From NCBI GenBank assembly GCA_018369555.1, contig JAGZCC010000007.1, forward strand, positions 1 through 55,400: DNA of 55,400 bases. Reading direction: 5' to 3'. The translations under genes were made by a program, and so were the position numbers. Below the pieces are notes generated by a model. The model was not told where the DNA came from. It worked only from the letters and a program-made list of their open reading frames with translations, and searched no databases. Below are positions 1 through 8,202 of this stretch, one piece after another; position 1 is the first letter of the stretch, and each line of letters opens with the position of its first letter. The stretch comes from Thomasclavelia spiroformis. GTDB taxonomy: Bacteria > Bacillota_I > Bacilli_A > Erysipelotrichales > Coprobacillaceae.

Positions 1-451
1 CATCTAACTTCTTAGCTAATTCTTTAATTGTCGGTTCTCTTTGAAACTTATTTAAATACTCATCTTTTATCTTTAATATTTTATAAGCAAGATCCTTTAA
101 AGATCGTGATATTTTAATTTGATGATTATCACGTAAATAACGTTTCATTTCACCAATAATTAAAGGAACAGCATAGGTAGAAAACTTTAATTCATAACTA
201 GTATTAAAGTTTTCTATCGCTTTGATCAAACCAATCATTCCTACTTGAAACAAATCTTCACAACCATCACTTCGATTATAAAATCGTTTAGTCATTGAAA
301 TAACTAATTTAATATTATCATTGACTAACTTCTCTTTTATTCGTTCATCTTTAATTTTTTGGTATTCATCTATTAATACATATGTTTCTTTTGTAGTTAA
401 TTTTTTACTTGGTTCATGATAACCATTTATAATAATCTGATAATTATTCAT
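1..451 (-). CDS. sigG: RNA polymerase sporulation sigma factor SigG (forespore), 3' end beyond the window
   Basis: This is the 5' part of a sigma-70-family gene read leftwards from an ATG at 451; it is still open at base 1, so about 150 codons are visible. The translation begins MNNYQIIINGY and contains the region-2 motifs EDLFQVGMIGLIKAIENF and FSTYAVPLIIGEMKRYLRD, typical of the SigF/SigG group. It then enters region 3 (REPTIKELAKKL). The order spoIIGA-sigE-sigG matches Bacillus and Clostridium, which favours SigG, the late forespore factor, over SigF. Only 48 bases separate it from sigE. SigF cannot be excluded without the C-terminus, but the position makes SigG much more likely. Confidence 0.88.
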   Translation of the reverse strand, partial: MNNYQIIINGYHEPSKKLTTKETYVLIDEYQKIKDERIKEKLVNDNIKLVISMTKRFYNRSDGCEDLFQVGMIGLIKAIENFNTSYELKFSTYAVPLIIGEMKRYLRDNHQIKISRSLKDLAYKILKIKDEYLNKFQREPTIKELAKKLD

Positions 452-499
452 ATTTGCCTTCTTTCATCATTATTTTTAGCAAATATGACAAAATTATAC

Positions 500-1195
500 C
501 TATTTTATTTCATTATAATTCAGTTTATTTCTTAATTTCTTAATAATCTTTTTTTCTAACCTAGAAATATATGATTGCGAAATTCCCATCATTTTCGCAA
601 CATCTTTTTGAGTTAACTCATCATAATTCATTAAACCATATCTTAACATTAAAATTTCTTTTTCACGCTTTGATAAATCCTTAAACGCTTCATAAAACAT
701 CGCTCGTTGATCACTTTGTTCTAACTCATTTTTTATAATATCACTATCAGTTCCAATAATATCTGATAATAATAATTCATTTCCATCATAATCAATATTC
801 AATGGCTCATCAAGTGATATTTCATGTCTTAGTTTATTATTCTTTCTTAAAAACATCAAAATTTCATTTTCAATACAACGTGATGCATATGTCGCTAATT
901 TTATATTTTTATCCGTTTTAAAAGTATTGATAGCTTTTACTAAGCCTATTGTTCCTATACTAATTAAATCTTCAATACCACCATTTTGATTTGTATCATA
1001 TCTTTTTGCAACATATACTACTAAACGTAAATTATGTTCAATTAATAAATCACGTGCTTCACTATCACCTTGAGCGAGTTTTTCTAATGCTTCTTTTTCT
1101 TCAAAAGTATTAAGTGGTGGTGGTAATACATCATGTCTACCAATATAATAAAGATACCTAGTTTTATTTAATAATTTTAAAATTAATTTTATCAC
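500..1195 (-). CDS. sigE: Pro-sigma-E, mother-cell sporulation sigma factor
   Basis: SigE directs early mother-cell transcription during sporulation and is made as an inactive membrane-bound precursor. The 231-residue product has regions 2 to 4 of a sigma-70 factor (EDLISIGTIGLVKAINTF; the C-terminal helix-turn-helix includes DVAKMMGISQSYISRLEKK). It also has the SigE-specific N-terminal pair YYIG and LPPPL. YYIG starts at residue 16, so the pro-segment (MIKLILKLLNKTRYL) is only about 15 residues, shorter than the 27 residues of B. subtilis. The start is GTG at 1195, overlapping the spoIIGA TAG by one base (TAGTG). This suggests translational coupling with the protease that matures it. Transcribed with spoIIGA, with sigG downstream. 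Confidence 0.95.
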   Translation of the reverse strand: MIKLILKLLNKTRYLYYIGRHDVLPPPLNTFEEKEALEKLAQGDSEARDLLIEHNLRLVVYVAKRYDTNQNGGIEDLISIGTIGLVKAINTFKTDKNIKLATYASRCIENEILMFLRKNNKLRHEISLDEPLNIDYDGNELLLSDIIGTDSDIIKNELEQSDQRAMFYEAFKDLSKREKEILMLRYGLMNYDELTQKDVAKMMGISQSYISRLEKKIIKKLRNKLNYNEIK

Positions 1196-1932
1196 TATAG
1201 TATGCCCCCCATTAACGATTTATTTAATAAACAATCATATCTAATTCCATTAATAATTCCTACATAGATATTTTCTAATAACTGATTATTAACTGTCAAC
1301 ATATCTACTTTGATTATACTAATAAAACCACTTCTTAAATCATCTAACTCGACAACATCAATCACTTCATAATTATCAATAACCTTCTCATTAACTAAAA
1401 TTAACGGGAATCCTTCATAATAAACCTCATTACCACTATCTAAAAAACCCTTAAATCCATACTTTTTACCATCATAAAACAATTCCACCGGATATAAATA
1501 ACTATTAATTCTTACTGTTCTTTTCAAATAAACAACAAACATAACTTGAAACAACACAAATAACAAACCAACAATAAATAATATAAAACTGCTAAAACTA
1601 ATTGGGACAATCAACACCCCATTATAAATAAAGGCATCATTAATAAAAGAACTAACAAAATATAAAATTGAAAAATAAATAAATAAAAATACCGGATAAT
1701 ATAAAAATATCTGTTTATGATATAAAACATAAAAAATAATCAGCCACATAATTAAAATCATCCAGTTATAACTATCAATATATAATAACAAAACTGAAAA
1801 ATTTAATAAAAAACTCTCTTTTAAAACTTGTAAATAACTCATTTCTTTACAAAGTAATATTCCCATCATCTCTAAGGACGATAAAATGATTAAGAAATTA
1901 GTCAAAAATATAACCTCAACATATACCTCCAT
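1195..1932 (-). CDS. spoIIGA: SpoIIGA, pro-sigma-E processing aspartic protease
   Basis: This is a membrane protease that cleaves pro-sigma-E at the sporulation septum. About five hydrophobic segments fill the first roughly 140 residues, followed by a soluble domain with FLDSGN, the catalytic Asp motif of this retroviral-like aspartic protease family. I place the start at ATG 1932 (MEVYVEVIFLTNF), seven codons into the longer open frame. It follows a strong RBS (AAGGGGTGAGG at 1935-1945), and the Bacillus protein starts in the same way. At 245 residues it is shorter than the roughly 309-residue Bacillus protein because the C-terminal domain is reduced. It precedes and overlaps sigE by one base, the conserved pairing. 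Confidence 0.92.
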   Translation of the reverse strand: MEVYVEVIFLTNFLIILSSLEMMGILLCKEMSYLQVLKESFLLNFSVLLLYIDSYNWMILIMWLIIFYVLYHKQIFLYYPVFLFIYFSILYFVSSFINDAFIYNGVLIVPISFSSFILFIVGLLFVLFQVMFVVYLKRTVRINSYLYPVELFYDGKKYGFKGFLDSGNEVYYEGFPLILVNEKVIDNYEVIDVVELDDLRSGFISIIKVDMLTVNNQLLENIYVGIINGIRYDCLLNKSLMGGIL

Positions 1933-1948
1933 CACCTCACCCCTTGTT

Positions 1949-1981
1949 ATCATAGCTTTTTTTATTTTAAAAATATGTCAT
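1949..1981 (-). promoter_or_regulatory. Candidate spoIIG promoter with unusually long spacer
   Basis: On the minus strand an ATGACA (-35-like, 1976-1981) is followed 21 bases later by TATGAT (-10-like, 1949-1954), just before the spoIIGA RBS. The B. subtilis spoIIG promoter, activated by Spo0A~P, also has a 22 bp spacer instead of 17. I do not see a convincing 0A box in the short space available, so this is tentative. Confidence 0.35.
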
Positions 1982-2006
1982 AAAATAAAAAGGATCTTAC
2001 GATCCT
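1981..2006 (-). terminator. Rho-independent terminator after proC
   Basis: On the minus strand AGGATC, loop GTAA, GATCCT (1991-2006) is followed by TTTTTATTTTA. The hairpin begins at the proC stop codon and separates proC from the spoIIGA-sigE-sigG unit. Confidence 0.8.
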
Positions 2007-2784
2007 AATTAGATTCTTTAATTGCTTTTATAACCGCATTACGAAAACCATTTTCTTCTAATGATTCTACCCCTTTAATTGTAATCCCCCCAGGAGAACA
2101 AACTTGATCCTTTAAAACACCAGGATGTAATTTTGTTATTTTTTGCATCATTCCTGCTCCAATCAAAGTCTGACTCGCTAATTTATAAGCAACATCACGT
2201 GGCAAGCCTAAACTTACCCCTCCATCTGCCATTGCTTCAATAAACATATAAACAAAGGCCGGTCCACAACCACTAATACTTCCCCCAGCTTTCATTTGAT
2301 AGCTAGGAAGTTCCACTACTTCTCCAATACTAGAAAACATCTTTGTTACAAATACTAATTCATCTTCAGTTAATGAATTTTCTTTTTCAAACAATGTCAT
2401 TCCATTCAATACTAATGCTGGTGTATTAGGCATAATTGTTAGATGTCTCGTTGTCGGTAATAATAATTGATTATATAAAGTAAAATCATATCCAGCAACG
2501 ATTGAAACAATCGCCTTATTTTCTAAACTAGCTTTTACTTTTAAAATAACATCTTCAACAATATTTGGTTTTACTGCCATAATAATTATATCTACTTTTT
2601 CAACTAAATCAATCTCATTTCTACACCCAACAATTCCAAACTCTAAATTCATCTTAGCTAATTTATCATTATCAATATCAAAAGCATAAATATTTTTTCC
2701 AGCAATAAAACCACTCTTTACTATACCTCCAGCAATTGCACTGGCCATATTACCCATTCCAATAAAACCAATCTTTTTCATCAT
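2005..2784 (-). CDS. proC: Pyrroline-5-carboxylate reductase
   Basis: This enzyme carries out the last step of proline synthesis: NAD(P)H-dependent reduction of 1-pyrroline-5-carboxylate, in the cytoplasm. The 259-residue product has the N-terminal Rossmann motif IGFIGMGNMASAIAGG. It also has the family segment SGCGPAFVYMFIEAMADGG, followed by DQVCSPGGITIKG, where substrate binds. Length is typical (260-280). The gene follows AAGGGGGATAA; either of two adjacent ATGs (2784 or 2781) could be used. It lies between the ftsZ terminator and its own terminator. I see no separate promoter, so it may depend on read-through from ftsZ. proC is not a usual member of the division cluster. Confidence 0.95.
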   Translation of the reverse strand: MMKKIGFIGMGNMASAIAGGIVKSGFIAGKNIYAFDIDNDKLAKMNLEFGIVGCRNEIDLVEKVDIIIMAVKPNIVEDVILKVKASLENKAIVSIVAGYDFTLYNQLLLPTTRHLTIMPNTPALVLNGMTLFEKENSLTEDELVFVTKMFSSIGEVVELPSYQMKAGGSISGCGPAFVYMFIEAMADGGVSLGLPRDVAYKLASQTLIGAGMMQKITKLHPGVLKDQVCSPGGITIKGVESLEENGFRNAVIKAIKESN

Positions 2785-2798
2785 TTATCCCCCTTAGC

Positions 2799-2827
2799 AA
2801 AATAAGCTAACAATGTTAGCTTATTTT
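2799..2827 (-). terminator. Terminator hairpin at the end of ftsZ
   Basis: AAAATAAGCTAAC, loop ATT, GTTAGCTTATTTT form a 13 bp perfect stem overlapping the ftsZ stop codon. The minus-strand copy ends in TTATTTTG, a weak U-tract, so some read-through into proC is likely. Confidence 0.65.
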
Positions 2828-3923
2828 AAATCCTTCTATTTTTTATAAATGCTGGTGGAAAATCTCCATCATCATCGTCTTCTTCTTCAGTTGGATTATA
2901 ACGTGATGATACTGATAATGAATCATCGTTACTACGTTTTAACATATTAGTACGTTGACTAAAATCATCCTCTTTTTCATCTTCAAAACCAGTAGCAATT
3001 ACAGTAACAATAATTTCATCATCTAATTGTTCATTAATTGCAATACCTAAATATGTATTAATATCATCACCAACTTCTTCAGAAATAGTTTCCAAAGCAA
3101 TATTTGCATCAAACAACGAAATGTTTGCACCACCAGTAACATTGATAATAGCATCTTTAGCTCCGGCTACTGAAACTTCTAACAATGGTGAAGAAATAGC
3201 GGCTTTAGCTGCTTCTTTAGCACGATTATCACCTTTAGCCATTCCAATCCCAATTAAGGCATTTCCACGGTTTTTCATAACTGCTGAAACATCTGCAAAA
3301 TCCAAATTAATAAATGCAGGAATTGCAATTAAATCAGTAATTGTTTGAACTCCTTGACGCAATACATTATCAGCTTCTCTAAATGCCTCTTGCATTGGAC
3401 GACCACCTATTAATTGTAACAAACGATCATTTGATACTGTAATGATTGAATCCACGTTAGCACGCAATTCTTCAATCCCCGCTGCTGCTTGCTTCTTTCT
3501 TCGCATCCCTTCAAACGTAAATGGTCGAGTAATAACTCCCACTGTTAATGCTCCTAATTCACGAGCAATCTTAGCGAAAACAGGAGCAGCACCAGTTCCA
3601 GTTCCACCACCCATACCTGCGGCAATGAATACCATATCGGCACCTTCTAAAACTTTACGGATTTCTGCTTCAGATTCAAGAGCTGCTTTTTTACCAATTT
3701 CTGGTTCACCACCTGCTCCTAATCCTTTAGTCAGTTCACGACCTAATTCAATTTTATTTTTAACCGGTGAACGTTTCAATACTTGTAAATCAGTATTGGC
3801 AACATAGAATTCTACCCCTTCTAGACCTTCTTCTACCATTCGATTTACAGCATTGTTACCACCACCGCCAACACCAATCACTTTAATTCGTGCTACTTGT
3901 TCAAATCCTAATTCTTCACTCAT
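2826..3923 (-). CDS. ftsZ: Cell division protein FtsZ
   Basis: FtsZ is the tubulin-like GTPase that polymerises into the Z ring. The 365-residue product shows the nucleotide-binding segment VIGVGGGGNNAVNRM near residue 16, the tubulin signature GGGTGTGAAPV near 105, and the synergy-loop region NLDFADV. A short acidic linker leads to the C-terminal peptide DFPPAFIKNRRI, which contacts FtsA and other partners. Its C-terminal linker is shorter than in Bacillus. ftsA ends 26 bases upstream, so the two share a transcript, and a terminator hairpin follows the stop. Confidence 0.98.
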   Translation of the reverse strand: MSEELGFEQVARIKVIGVGGGGNNAVNRMVEEGLEGVEFYVANTDLQVLKRSPVKNKIELGRELTKGLGAGGEPEIGKKAALESEAEIRKVLEGADMVFIAAGMGGGTGTGAAPVFAKIARELGALTVGVITRPFTFEGMRRKKQAAAGIEELRANVDSIITVSNDRLLQLIGGRPMQEAFREADNVLRQGVQTITDLIAIPAFINLDFADVSAVMKNRGNALIGIGMAKGDNRAKEAAKAAISSPLLEVSVAGAKDAIINVTGGANISLFDANIALETISEEVGDDINTYLGIAINEQLDDEIIVTVIATGFEDEKEDDFSQRTNMLKRSNDDSLSVSSRYNPTEEEDDDDGDFPPAFIKNRRI

Positions 3924-3949
3924 GATAACCTAATTCCTCTCTTTTTATA

Positions 3950-5209
3950 TTAATCCTCACTAAAAAACGAATCTATCAATTTAGACATCTTTCCATTTTG
4001 ATTTTTAGAACTTGTCTTAGTAAGCCCTTTAAATCTAACAGACATTGTATTCGAAATATCCGGTAACACCAATGATGATGGGTAATTACCTACAATTTTA
4101 TTTCTCTCCATTAAATAATAAACCATTCCAATTGTACTAACTAATGACATATCTCGCGCACCAATTGTTTGAGGACGATATACTCTAACTGGACATTCTA
4201 ACACTTCACTTGCAATTGTATCGATCATTTCCAGTTCACCGCCACCACCAACAATTAATGTCTCATACTTGCCAGCACTATCAATTACATCAACTTTCTC
4301 TTTAATTTTCCCAATTACATCATACGCACTTTCTTTTAGTATATCCGCAAGATCTTGTTGCGTATAATCATATTTTTTACCATCTATAACAGTAGTATGG
4401 ATAATATCATTTTGACCTTTAGTAACATCTAATGAACCATATTTTATTTTATAAGTTTCTGCCTGATTCATAGAAATCTGCATACTTTGAGCAACATTTC
4501 TAGTAAAATCATATCCACCTACTTGACATACTGTCAAGTACTGCAAATATCCATCTTTATAAAATGAAATGGTTGATGTTTTATACCCTATATCTATTAA
4601 TACCGCCCCTTCTTGAAGATAAGCAGCATCAAATGCTTCTTTAGCACAAGCAAAAGCATTAATGGTGATATCAAGCACTTCAATTCCACATTTTTCAACT
4701 ACTGATATATATGGATAAAGTAATTCTTTATTCGTTGTAATAACTAAAGCATCAACAATTAAATTTCTTGAAACTTCACCAATCGGTGCTTCAATAGTTG
4801 CGCCTTTATCACTGTGATATCTAACCGGAATAATTGACACTACTTCTTCATCTTTAGAACGCTTAAATTTAGCAGATAAACGTAATACTCTTAAAATATC
4901 CTCATTTGTAATTTTAGAACCATCATCTTTAAGACTGATACTACTATCACTTTGATATAATTTAGCTTTAATCGTAGGTATTGCTAAAGCAACACTAGTA
5001 ATTTTTGTCTTTAAAAATTCTTCTGCTTCTTTAATTACTTTTTGTATATCTCTAGTTAAGATACGGTCATCTTCAATAATTCCTTTTTTCACGCCATGAC
5101 TAGGAATTGTTTTAACAAATAATACATTGGCATTAAGATTACTTATTTCTGCAACAAGAAACTTTAATGTTGCACTACCAATATCTAAAACAGCGTAAAT
5201 ATTTTTCAT
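3950..5209 (-). CDS. ftsA: Cell division protein FtsA, membrane tether of the Z ring
   Basis: FtsA is an actin-like ATPase that anchors FtsZ to the membrane. The N-terminal phosphate-1 motif VLDIGSATLKFLV, the phosphate-2 motif VLIDIGYKTST, and the adenosine motif LIVGGGGELEMID are all present. The C-terminal tail KLIDSFFSED can form the short amphipathic membrane-targeting helix. I take the start as ATG 5209, seven bases after GGGAG; the preceding GTG (5212) sits too close to it. 419 residues is normal. The gap before it (5210-5282) may hold a promoter (TTGCAT, 16 bases, TATATT on the minus strand), which would allow transcription independent of divIB. Confidence 0.95.
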   Translation of the reverse strand: MKNIYAVLDIGSATLKFLVAEISNLNANVLFVKTIPSHGVKKGIIEDDRILTRDIQKVIKEAEEFLKTKITSVALAIPTIKAKLYQSDSSISLKDDGSKITNEDILRVLRLSAKFKRSKDEEVVSIIPVRYHSDKGATIEAPIGEVSRNLIVDALVITTNKELLYPYISVVEKCGIEVLDITINAFACAKEAFDAAYLQEGAVLIDIGYKTSTISFYKDGYLQYLTVCQVGGYDFTRNVAQSMQISMNQAETYKIKYGSLDVTKGQNDIIHTTVIDGKKYDYTQQDLADILKESAYDVIGKIKEKVDVIDSAGKYETLIVGGGGELEMIDTIASEVLECPVRVYRPQTIGARDMSLVSTIGMVYYLMERNKIVGNYPSSLVLPDISNTMSVRFKGLTKTSSKNQNGKMSKLIDSFFSED

Positions 5210-5282
5210 CACGTATCTCCCTTTCTTAATATATACAATTCTAGCATAAATGCAACAGTTTTTAAACTCCTTTAGTCACAAA

Positions 5283-6044
5283 TTATTTACTTCGATATAC
5301 ATACTTCCCTAAAAAATCATAATATTTGTCATCAGGATATTTTTCCATTAACAAAGCATAATAATTTCCTTTTAATTGATTAGCCATCTGATCATATCTT
5401 AAATATAAAATTTTACCATCATCCATAATAAACTCCATACGATTTGTATCCGCATTTTGTGGTGCATAATTTATACTTGAAATTTGATTTATGACAGAAT
5501 GGGGAATCTTTGCATACTCTTTAGCAAATGCTTTTAAAACTTTTTCATCAAAATTATTTATTTTAGGACAACGTTGTACATAACTAATTAATCTTCCTTG
5601 ATCATCAATCGCAATTTTACCTTTTTCATCAATTAAATATAATACATTATTAATTGTACATTGACCAATTGGATCATTTTCAACTACTTTAATTGAAATC
5701 TTCCCTGATAAATTCTTAGAAACATCTACACTTTTAACAAATGGTAATTTTTTTATATTAGATATTATTTTTTTATCATCTATAAAAAAGGTAAAACTTT
5801 GACGTATTTTTACATCACTAGCTTCAATAATCTCTTGTTCTTCAACCAATTCATTTCCTGTAACATTAATTGATTTTATCCTACTATAATCACTGGCAAA
5901 AAAAGAAGCAATCAAAACAAGTACAAAAATAACCAATAAAGCCTTAATCCTTTTTTTTCTTCGTCTAGCTTTTTTTTCCTTTAAAATCGATCTAACCGGA
6001 TTACGTTTATAATCATCATACATTTCTTTTTGCTTCTTCTTCAT
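5283..6044 (-). CDS. divIB: Cell division protein DivIB/FtsQ
   Basis: This is a bitopic membrane protein of the divisome that stabilises the FtsL-DivIC pair. A strongly basic N-terminus (KEKKARRRKKRIK) precedes one membrane span at about residues 33-51. The extracellular POTRA domain begins at IKSINVTGNELV, and a beta domain runs to the end. At 253 residues it matches the Gram-positive family. It lies three bases after murB in the tight minus-strand cell-wall operon murG-murB-divIB. Sequence conservation is low in this family, so the call rests on topology, POTRA and position. Confidence 0.9.
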   Translation of the reverse strand: MKKKQKEMYDDYKRNPVRSILKEKKARRRKKRIKALLVIFVLVLIASFFASDYSRIKSINVTGNELVEEQEIIEASDVKIRQSFTFFIDDKKIISNIKKLPFVKSVDVSKNLSGKISIKVVENDPIGQCTINNVLYLIDEKGKIAIDDQGRLISYVQRCPKINNFDEKVLKAFAKEYAKIPHSVINQISSINYAPQNADTNRMEFIMDDGKILYLRYDQMANQLKGNYYALLMEKYPDDKYYDFLGKYVYRSK

Positions 6045-6047
6045 ATC

Positions 6048-6962
6048 TTACTCCCAATTAACAAGATCTACTTCACATTTCAACTTAACCCCAAATTTTT
6101 CATATACCTTTTCTTGAACTAACATAATTAAATCATAAATATCCTTAGCACTAGCATAGCCATTATTTACAATAAAATTAGAATGTTTAGGAGAAACTTG
6201 AGCTCCACCAATTTCATATCCCCTTAAATCACATTCATCAATATACTGCCATGCCGGCTTATTTTCTGGGTTTCTAAAAACACTTCCAGCACTTGGTAAA
6301 TTCCATGGCTGACTCGACATCCTTCTTTCTTTTCGTTTATCTAAAACCGCCTTAATTTCATTTGGCTCTTTAGCTAATAATTCAAATTCAGCTTCAAGAA
6401 TAATTAACTTATTACAATCTTGACAAATAGAATGACGATATCCAAATTCCATTTGCTCTTTACTATACTTAACAACCTCGCATTTTTCATTTAACAGTGT
6501 AACACTTTTTACTACACTTGCAATATCATATTTATAAGCTCCAGCATTCATAAAAATTCCGCCACCAATTGAACCAGGAATACCACCCATAAATTCAAAA
6601 CCGCTCAGCCCTATTTTAGCAGCCTGATAAGCTAAAGAAATCATCGATACCCCAGCTTGAGCTTTTATCAACGAACCATTAATTTTAACTTTCTTAAAAC
6701 ACTCAGTTAATGAAATAATAACGCCATCATATTCCTTATCCGAAAATAACAAATTTGAGCCACAACCAATTATCATATATTTTACACGATGCTTACGACA
6801 ATATTTAATTGTCGTTACTAAACTTTCAATATCTTTAACTTTTAAATAGATTCTTGCTGGCCCCCCTACTTTATAAGTTGTATGTTTATAAAGTGGTTCA
6901 TCTTCAATTATATTACCTACATCTAACATCTCTAAATCTATTTTTATTTGTGAAAACTTCAT
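6048..6962 (-). CDS. murB: UDP-N-acetylenolpyruvoylglucosamine reductase
   Basis: MurB is an FAD enzyme that reduces enolpyruvyl-UDP-GlcNAc to UDP-MurNAc in peptidoglycan precursor synthesis. The FAD-binding part contains YMIIGCGSNLLFSD and FEFMGGIPGSIGGGIFMNAGAY. The active-site region includes RRMSSQPWNLPSAGSVFRNP, with the Ser of the SAGSVF motif, and the C-terminal SPKHSNFIVNNG. The 304 residues and missing insertion fit the type II MurB of Firmicutes. murG ends two bases upstream and divIB begins three bases downstream, so the three are co-translated. Confidence 0.97.
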   Translation of the reverse strand: MKFSQIKIDLEMLDVGNIIEDEPLYKHTTYKVGGPARIYLKVKDIESLVTTIKYCRKHRVKYMIIGCGSNLLFSDKEYDGVIISLTECFKKVKINGSLIKAQAGVSMISLAYQAAKIGLSGFEFMGGIPGSIGGGIFMNAGAYKYDIASVVKSVTLLNEKCEVVKYSKEQMEFGYRHSICQDCNKLIILEAEFELLAKEPNEIKAVLDKRKERRMSSQPWNLPSAGSVFRNPENKPAWQYIDECDLRGYEIGGAQVSPKHSNFIVNNGYASAKDIYDLIMLVQEKVYEKFGVKLKCEVDLVNWE

Positions 6963-6963
6963 C

Positions 6964-8049
6964 TTATGCTCCTAACGTATCTTTAATTAATTTATACATA
7001 TCTGCTAGCGCATTAGGTTTTCCTAATGCTAAAGAATTCTTCCTTAAACTCTCTTGAACGATTTGATTATTAATAACATAATCAACTTTATCAACAAAAT
7101 CTTTACTATTTAAATCTTTTTCAAGAATCATTAATGCCCCATTTCGCTCAGATAACTCACGTGCATTATATTCTTGGTGATTTGATGCAACATATGGACT
7201 TGGAATTAAAATTGAAGGAACACCAATCGCACTAATTTCAGCCATTGTTGAAGCACCTGCCCGTGATACTATTAAAGTAGTGTTTTTTAATAGTGATGGC
7301 ATATCATCAATATACGGTACTAACTTGACATTATGATTAAGTTTTCCAGCTTTATTTTTCATTTCTTCATAATAATTTTTACCTGTCACATATAATACCT
7401 GATAATCTTTTTTTTCAAAATCACGTAATGATTCTAACAACTTTTCATTAACTGATTTTGAACCTAATGAACCCATTACAATTGTTACCAATGGCTTATG
7501 TTTATCTAAACCATATTTACTAAAGATTTCCTGAGACTTTATTGAAGTAATAACACTAGCTCGAGGATTCCCTAACTTGTATGTTTTTTCTTTAGGAAAA
7601 TTTTGATATGCCAAATCATAACAACAAACGATTTTATCAACATGTTTAATTAAAATTTTATTAGTCAAACCAATAATTGAATTTTGTTCATGAATCATTG
7701 TTTTATACCCTAAACGATAAGCAGCTTCAACTACACTTGCACTAGGATACCCCCCAAATCCAATTACAATATCCGGTTTAAACTTTTTAACAACTTTTTT
7801 TGCTGTAAAAATTGACTTTACAAACACTGTTGCTGCAATGGCTTTTTTTATTGGATTTCCAACTAATCCATGAACATTTAAGCCAACATAATTATACCCC
7901 TTACTAGGAACAATTTGTGATTCTAAACGATCCTTAGTTCCAACAAATAAAAATTCACTCTCAGGTTCTTTTTCTTTGATATATTCAACTAAAGCTAAAG
8001 CAGGATAAAGGTGGCCTCCAGTTCCTCCTGCTCCAATAATTACTCTCAT
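6964..8049 (-). CDS. murG: UDP-GlcNAc:lipid I N-acetylglucosaminyltransferase MurG
   Basis: MurG makes lipid II from lipid I at the inner face of the membrane. The 361-residue product starts MRVIIGAGGTGGHLYPALAL with the glycine-rich GTGGH loop that binds the lipid substrate. The C-terminal donor domain has VMGSLGSKSVNE and SRAGASTMAEI, which bind UDP-GlcNAc. I choose ATG 8049 because GAGGTGAGAAG stands directly before it and the family start is matched; the open frame extends six codons further up. Only 27 bases separate it from the 3' fragment of spoVE, so in the uninterrupted arrangement murG would be co-transcribed with spoVE. In the present orientation its upstream promoter source is cut off. 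Confidence 0.96.
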   Translation of the reverse strand: MRVIIGAGGTGGHLYPALALVEYIKEKEPESEFLFVGTKDRLESQIVPSKGYNYVGLNVHGLVGNPIKKAIAATVFVKSIFTAKKVVKKFKPDIVIGFGGYPSASVVEAAYRLGYKTMIHEQNSIIGLTNKILIKHVDKIVCCYDLAYQNFPKEKTYKLGNPRASVITSIKSQEIFSKYGLDKHKPLVTIVMGSLGSKSVNEKLLESLRDFEKKDYQVLYVTGKNYYEEMKNKAGKLNHNVKLVPYIDDMPSLLKNTTLIVSRAGASTMAEISAIGVPSILIPSPYVASNHQEYNARELSERNGALMILEKDLNSKDFVDKVDYVINNQIVQESLRKNSLALGKPNALADMYKLIKDTLGA

Positions 8050-8076
8050 CTTCTCACCTCTTTGCATAGTATATCA

Positions 8077-8178
8077 TTAAAATGTTGATTTTAAAATATT
8101 TAATATAATTCCAAAAGCAATCAAAGTTATTGTTAAAGATGAACCGCCATAAGACATTAATGGCAATGTTACACCTGT
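8077..8178 (-). pseudogene. spoVE: 3' fragment of spoVE (last 33 codons), separated from the rest of the gene
   Basis: Read on the minus strand in the frame TGVTLPLMSYGGSSLT and on to a TAA at 8077-8079, this is the end of a SEDS (FtsW/RodA/SpoVE) protein. It holds the conserved SYGGSS motif and the final membrane helix. It has no start of its own. The matching N-terminal part, ending FPVTGVT, lies 28.7 kb away on the opposite strand (35928-36941). Joining the two at the shared ACAGGTGTAAC gives an uninterrupted frame of about 358 residues, the normal size for SpoVE. murG follows after 27 bases, the standard murD-spoVE-murG order. It is not simple decay, because both parts are intact up to the recombination site. 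Confidence 0.93.
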
Positions 8179-8202
8179 TACCTTGTAACTTCGATACAAT
8201 CC
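8155..8202 (-). other. Hybrid recombinase attachment site, left (B' arm + P arm)
   Basis: The site is centred on CC at 8174-8175 (GG on the minus strand), between GTTACA (8168-8173) and TGTTAC (8176-8181). The left arm is spoVE coding sequence. The right arm (8176-8200) is the 3' end of the recombinase gene, whose stop codon lies at 8178-8180. That right arm agrees at 20 of 25 positions with the arm at 36908-36932. The site is in opposite orientation to the partner at 36887-36932, so recombination between them inverts the DNA in between. Confidence 0.85.

Noticed and set aside
3442..3807. Plus-strand ORF of 121 codons opposite ftsZ, and similar antisense ORFs (3121, 21620, 24612, 33913, 43982, 52524)
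   Set aside because: They lie entirely within well-conserved genes on the other strand, lack RBS and give low-complexity products; shadows of codon bias.
8077..8178. Calling the split gene FtsW and its loss lethal
   Set aside because: Gene order (murD-x-murG) and motif similarity point to SpoVE, which is not needed for growth in Bacillus. A separate FtsW may lie outside the window.
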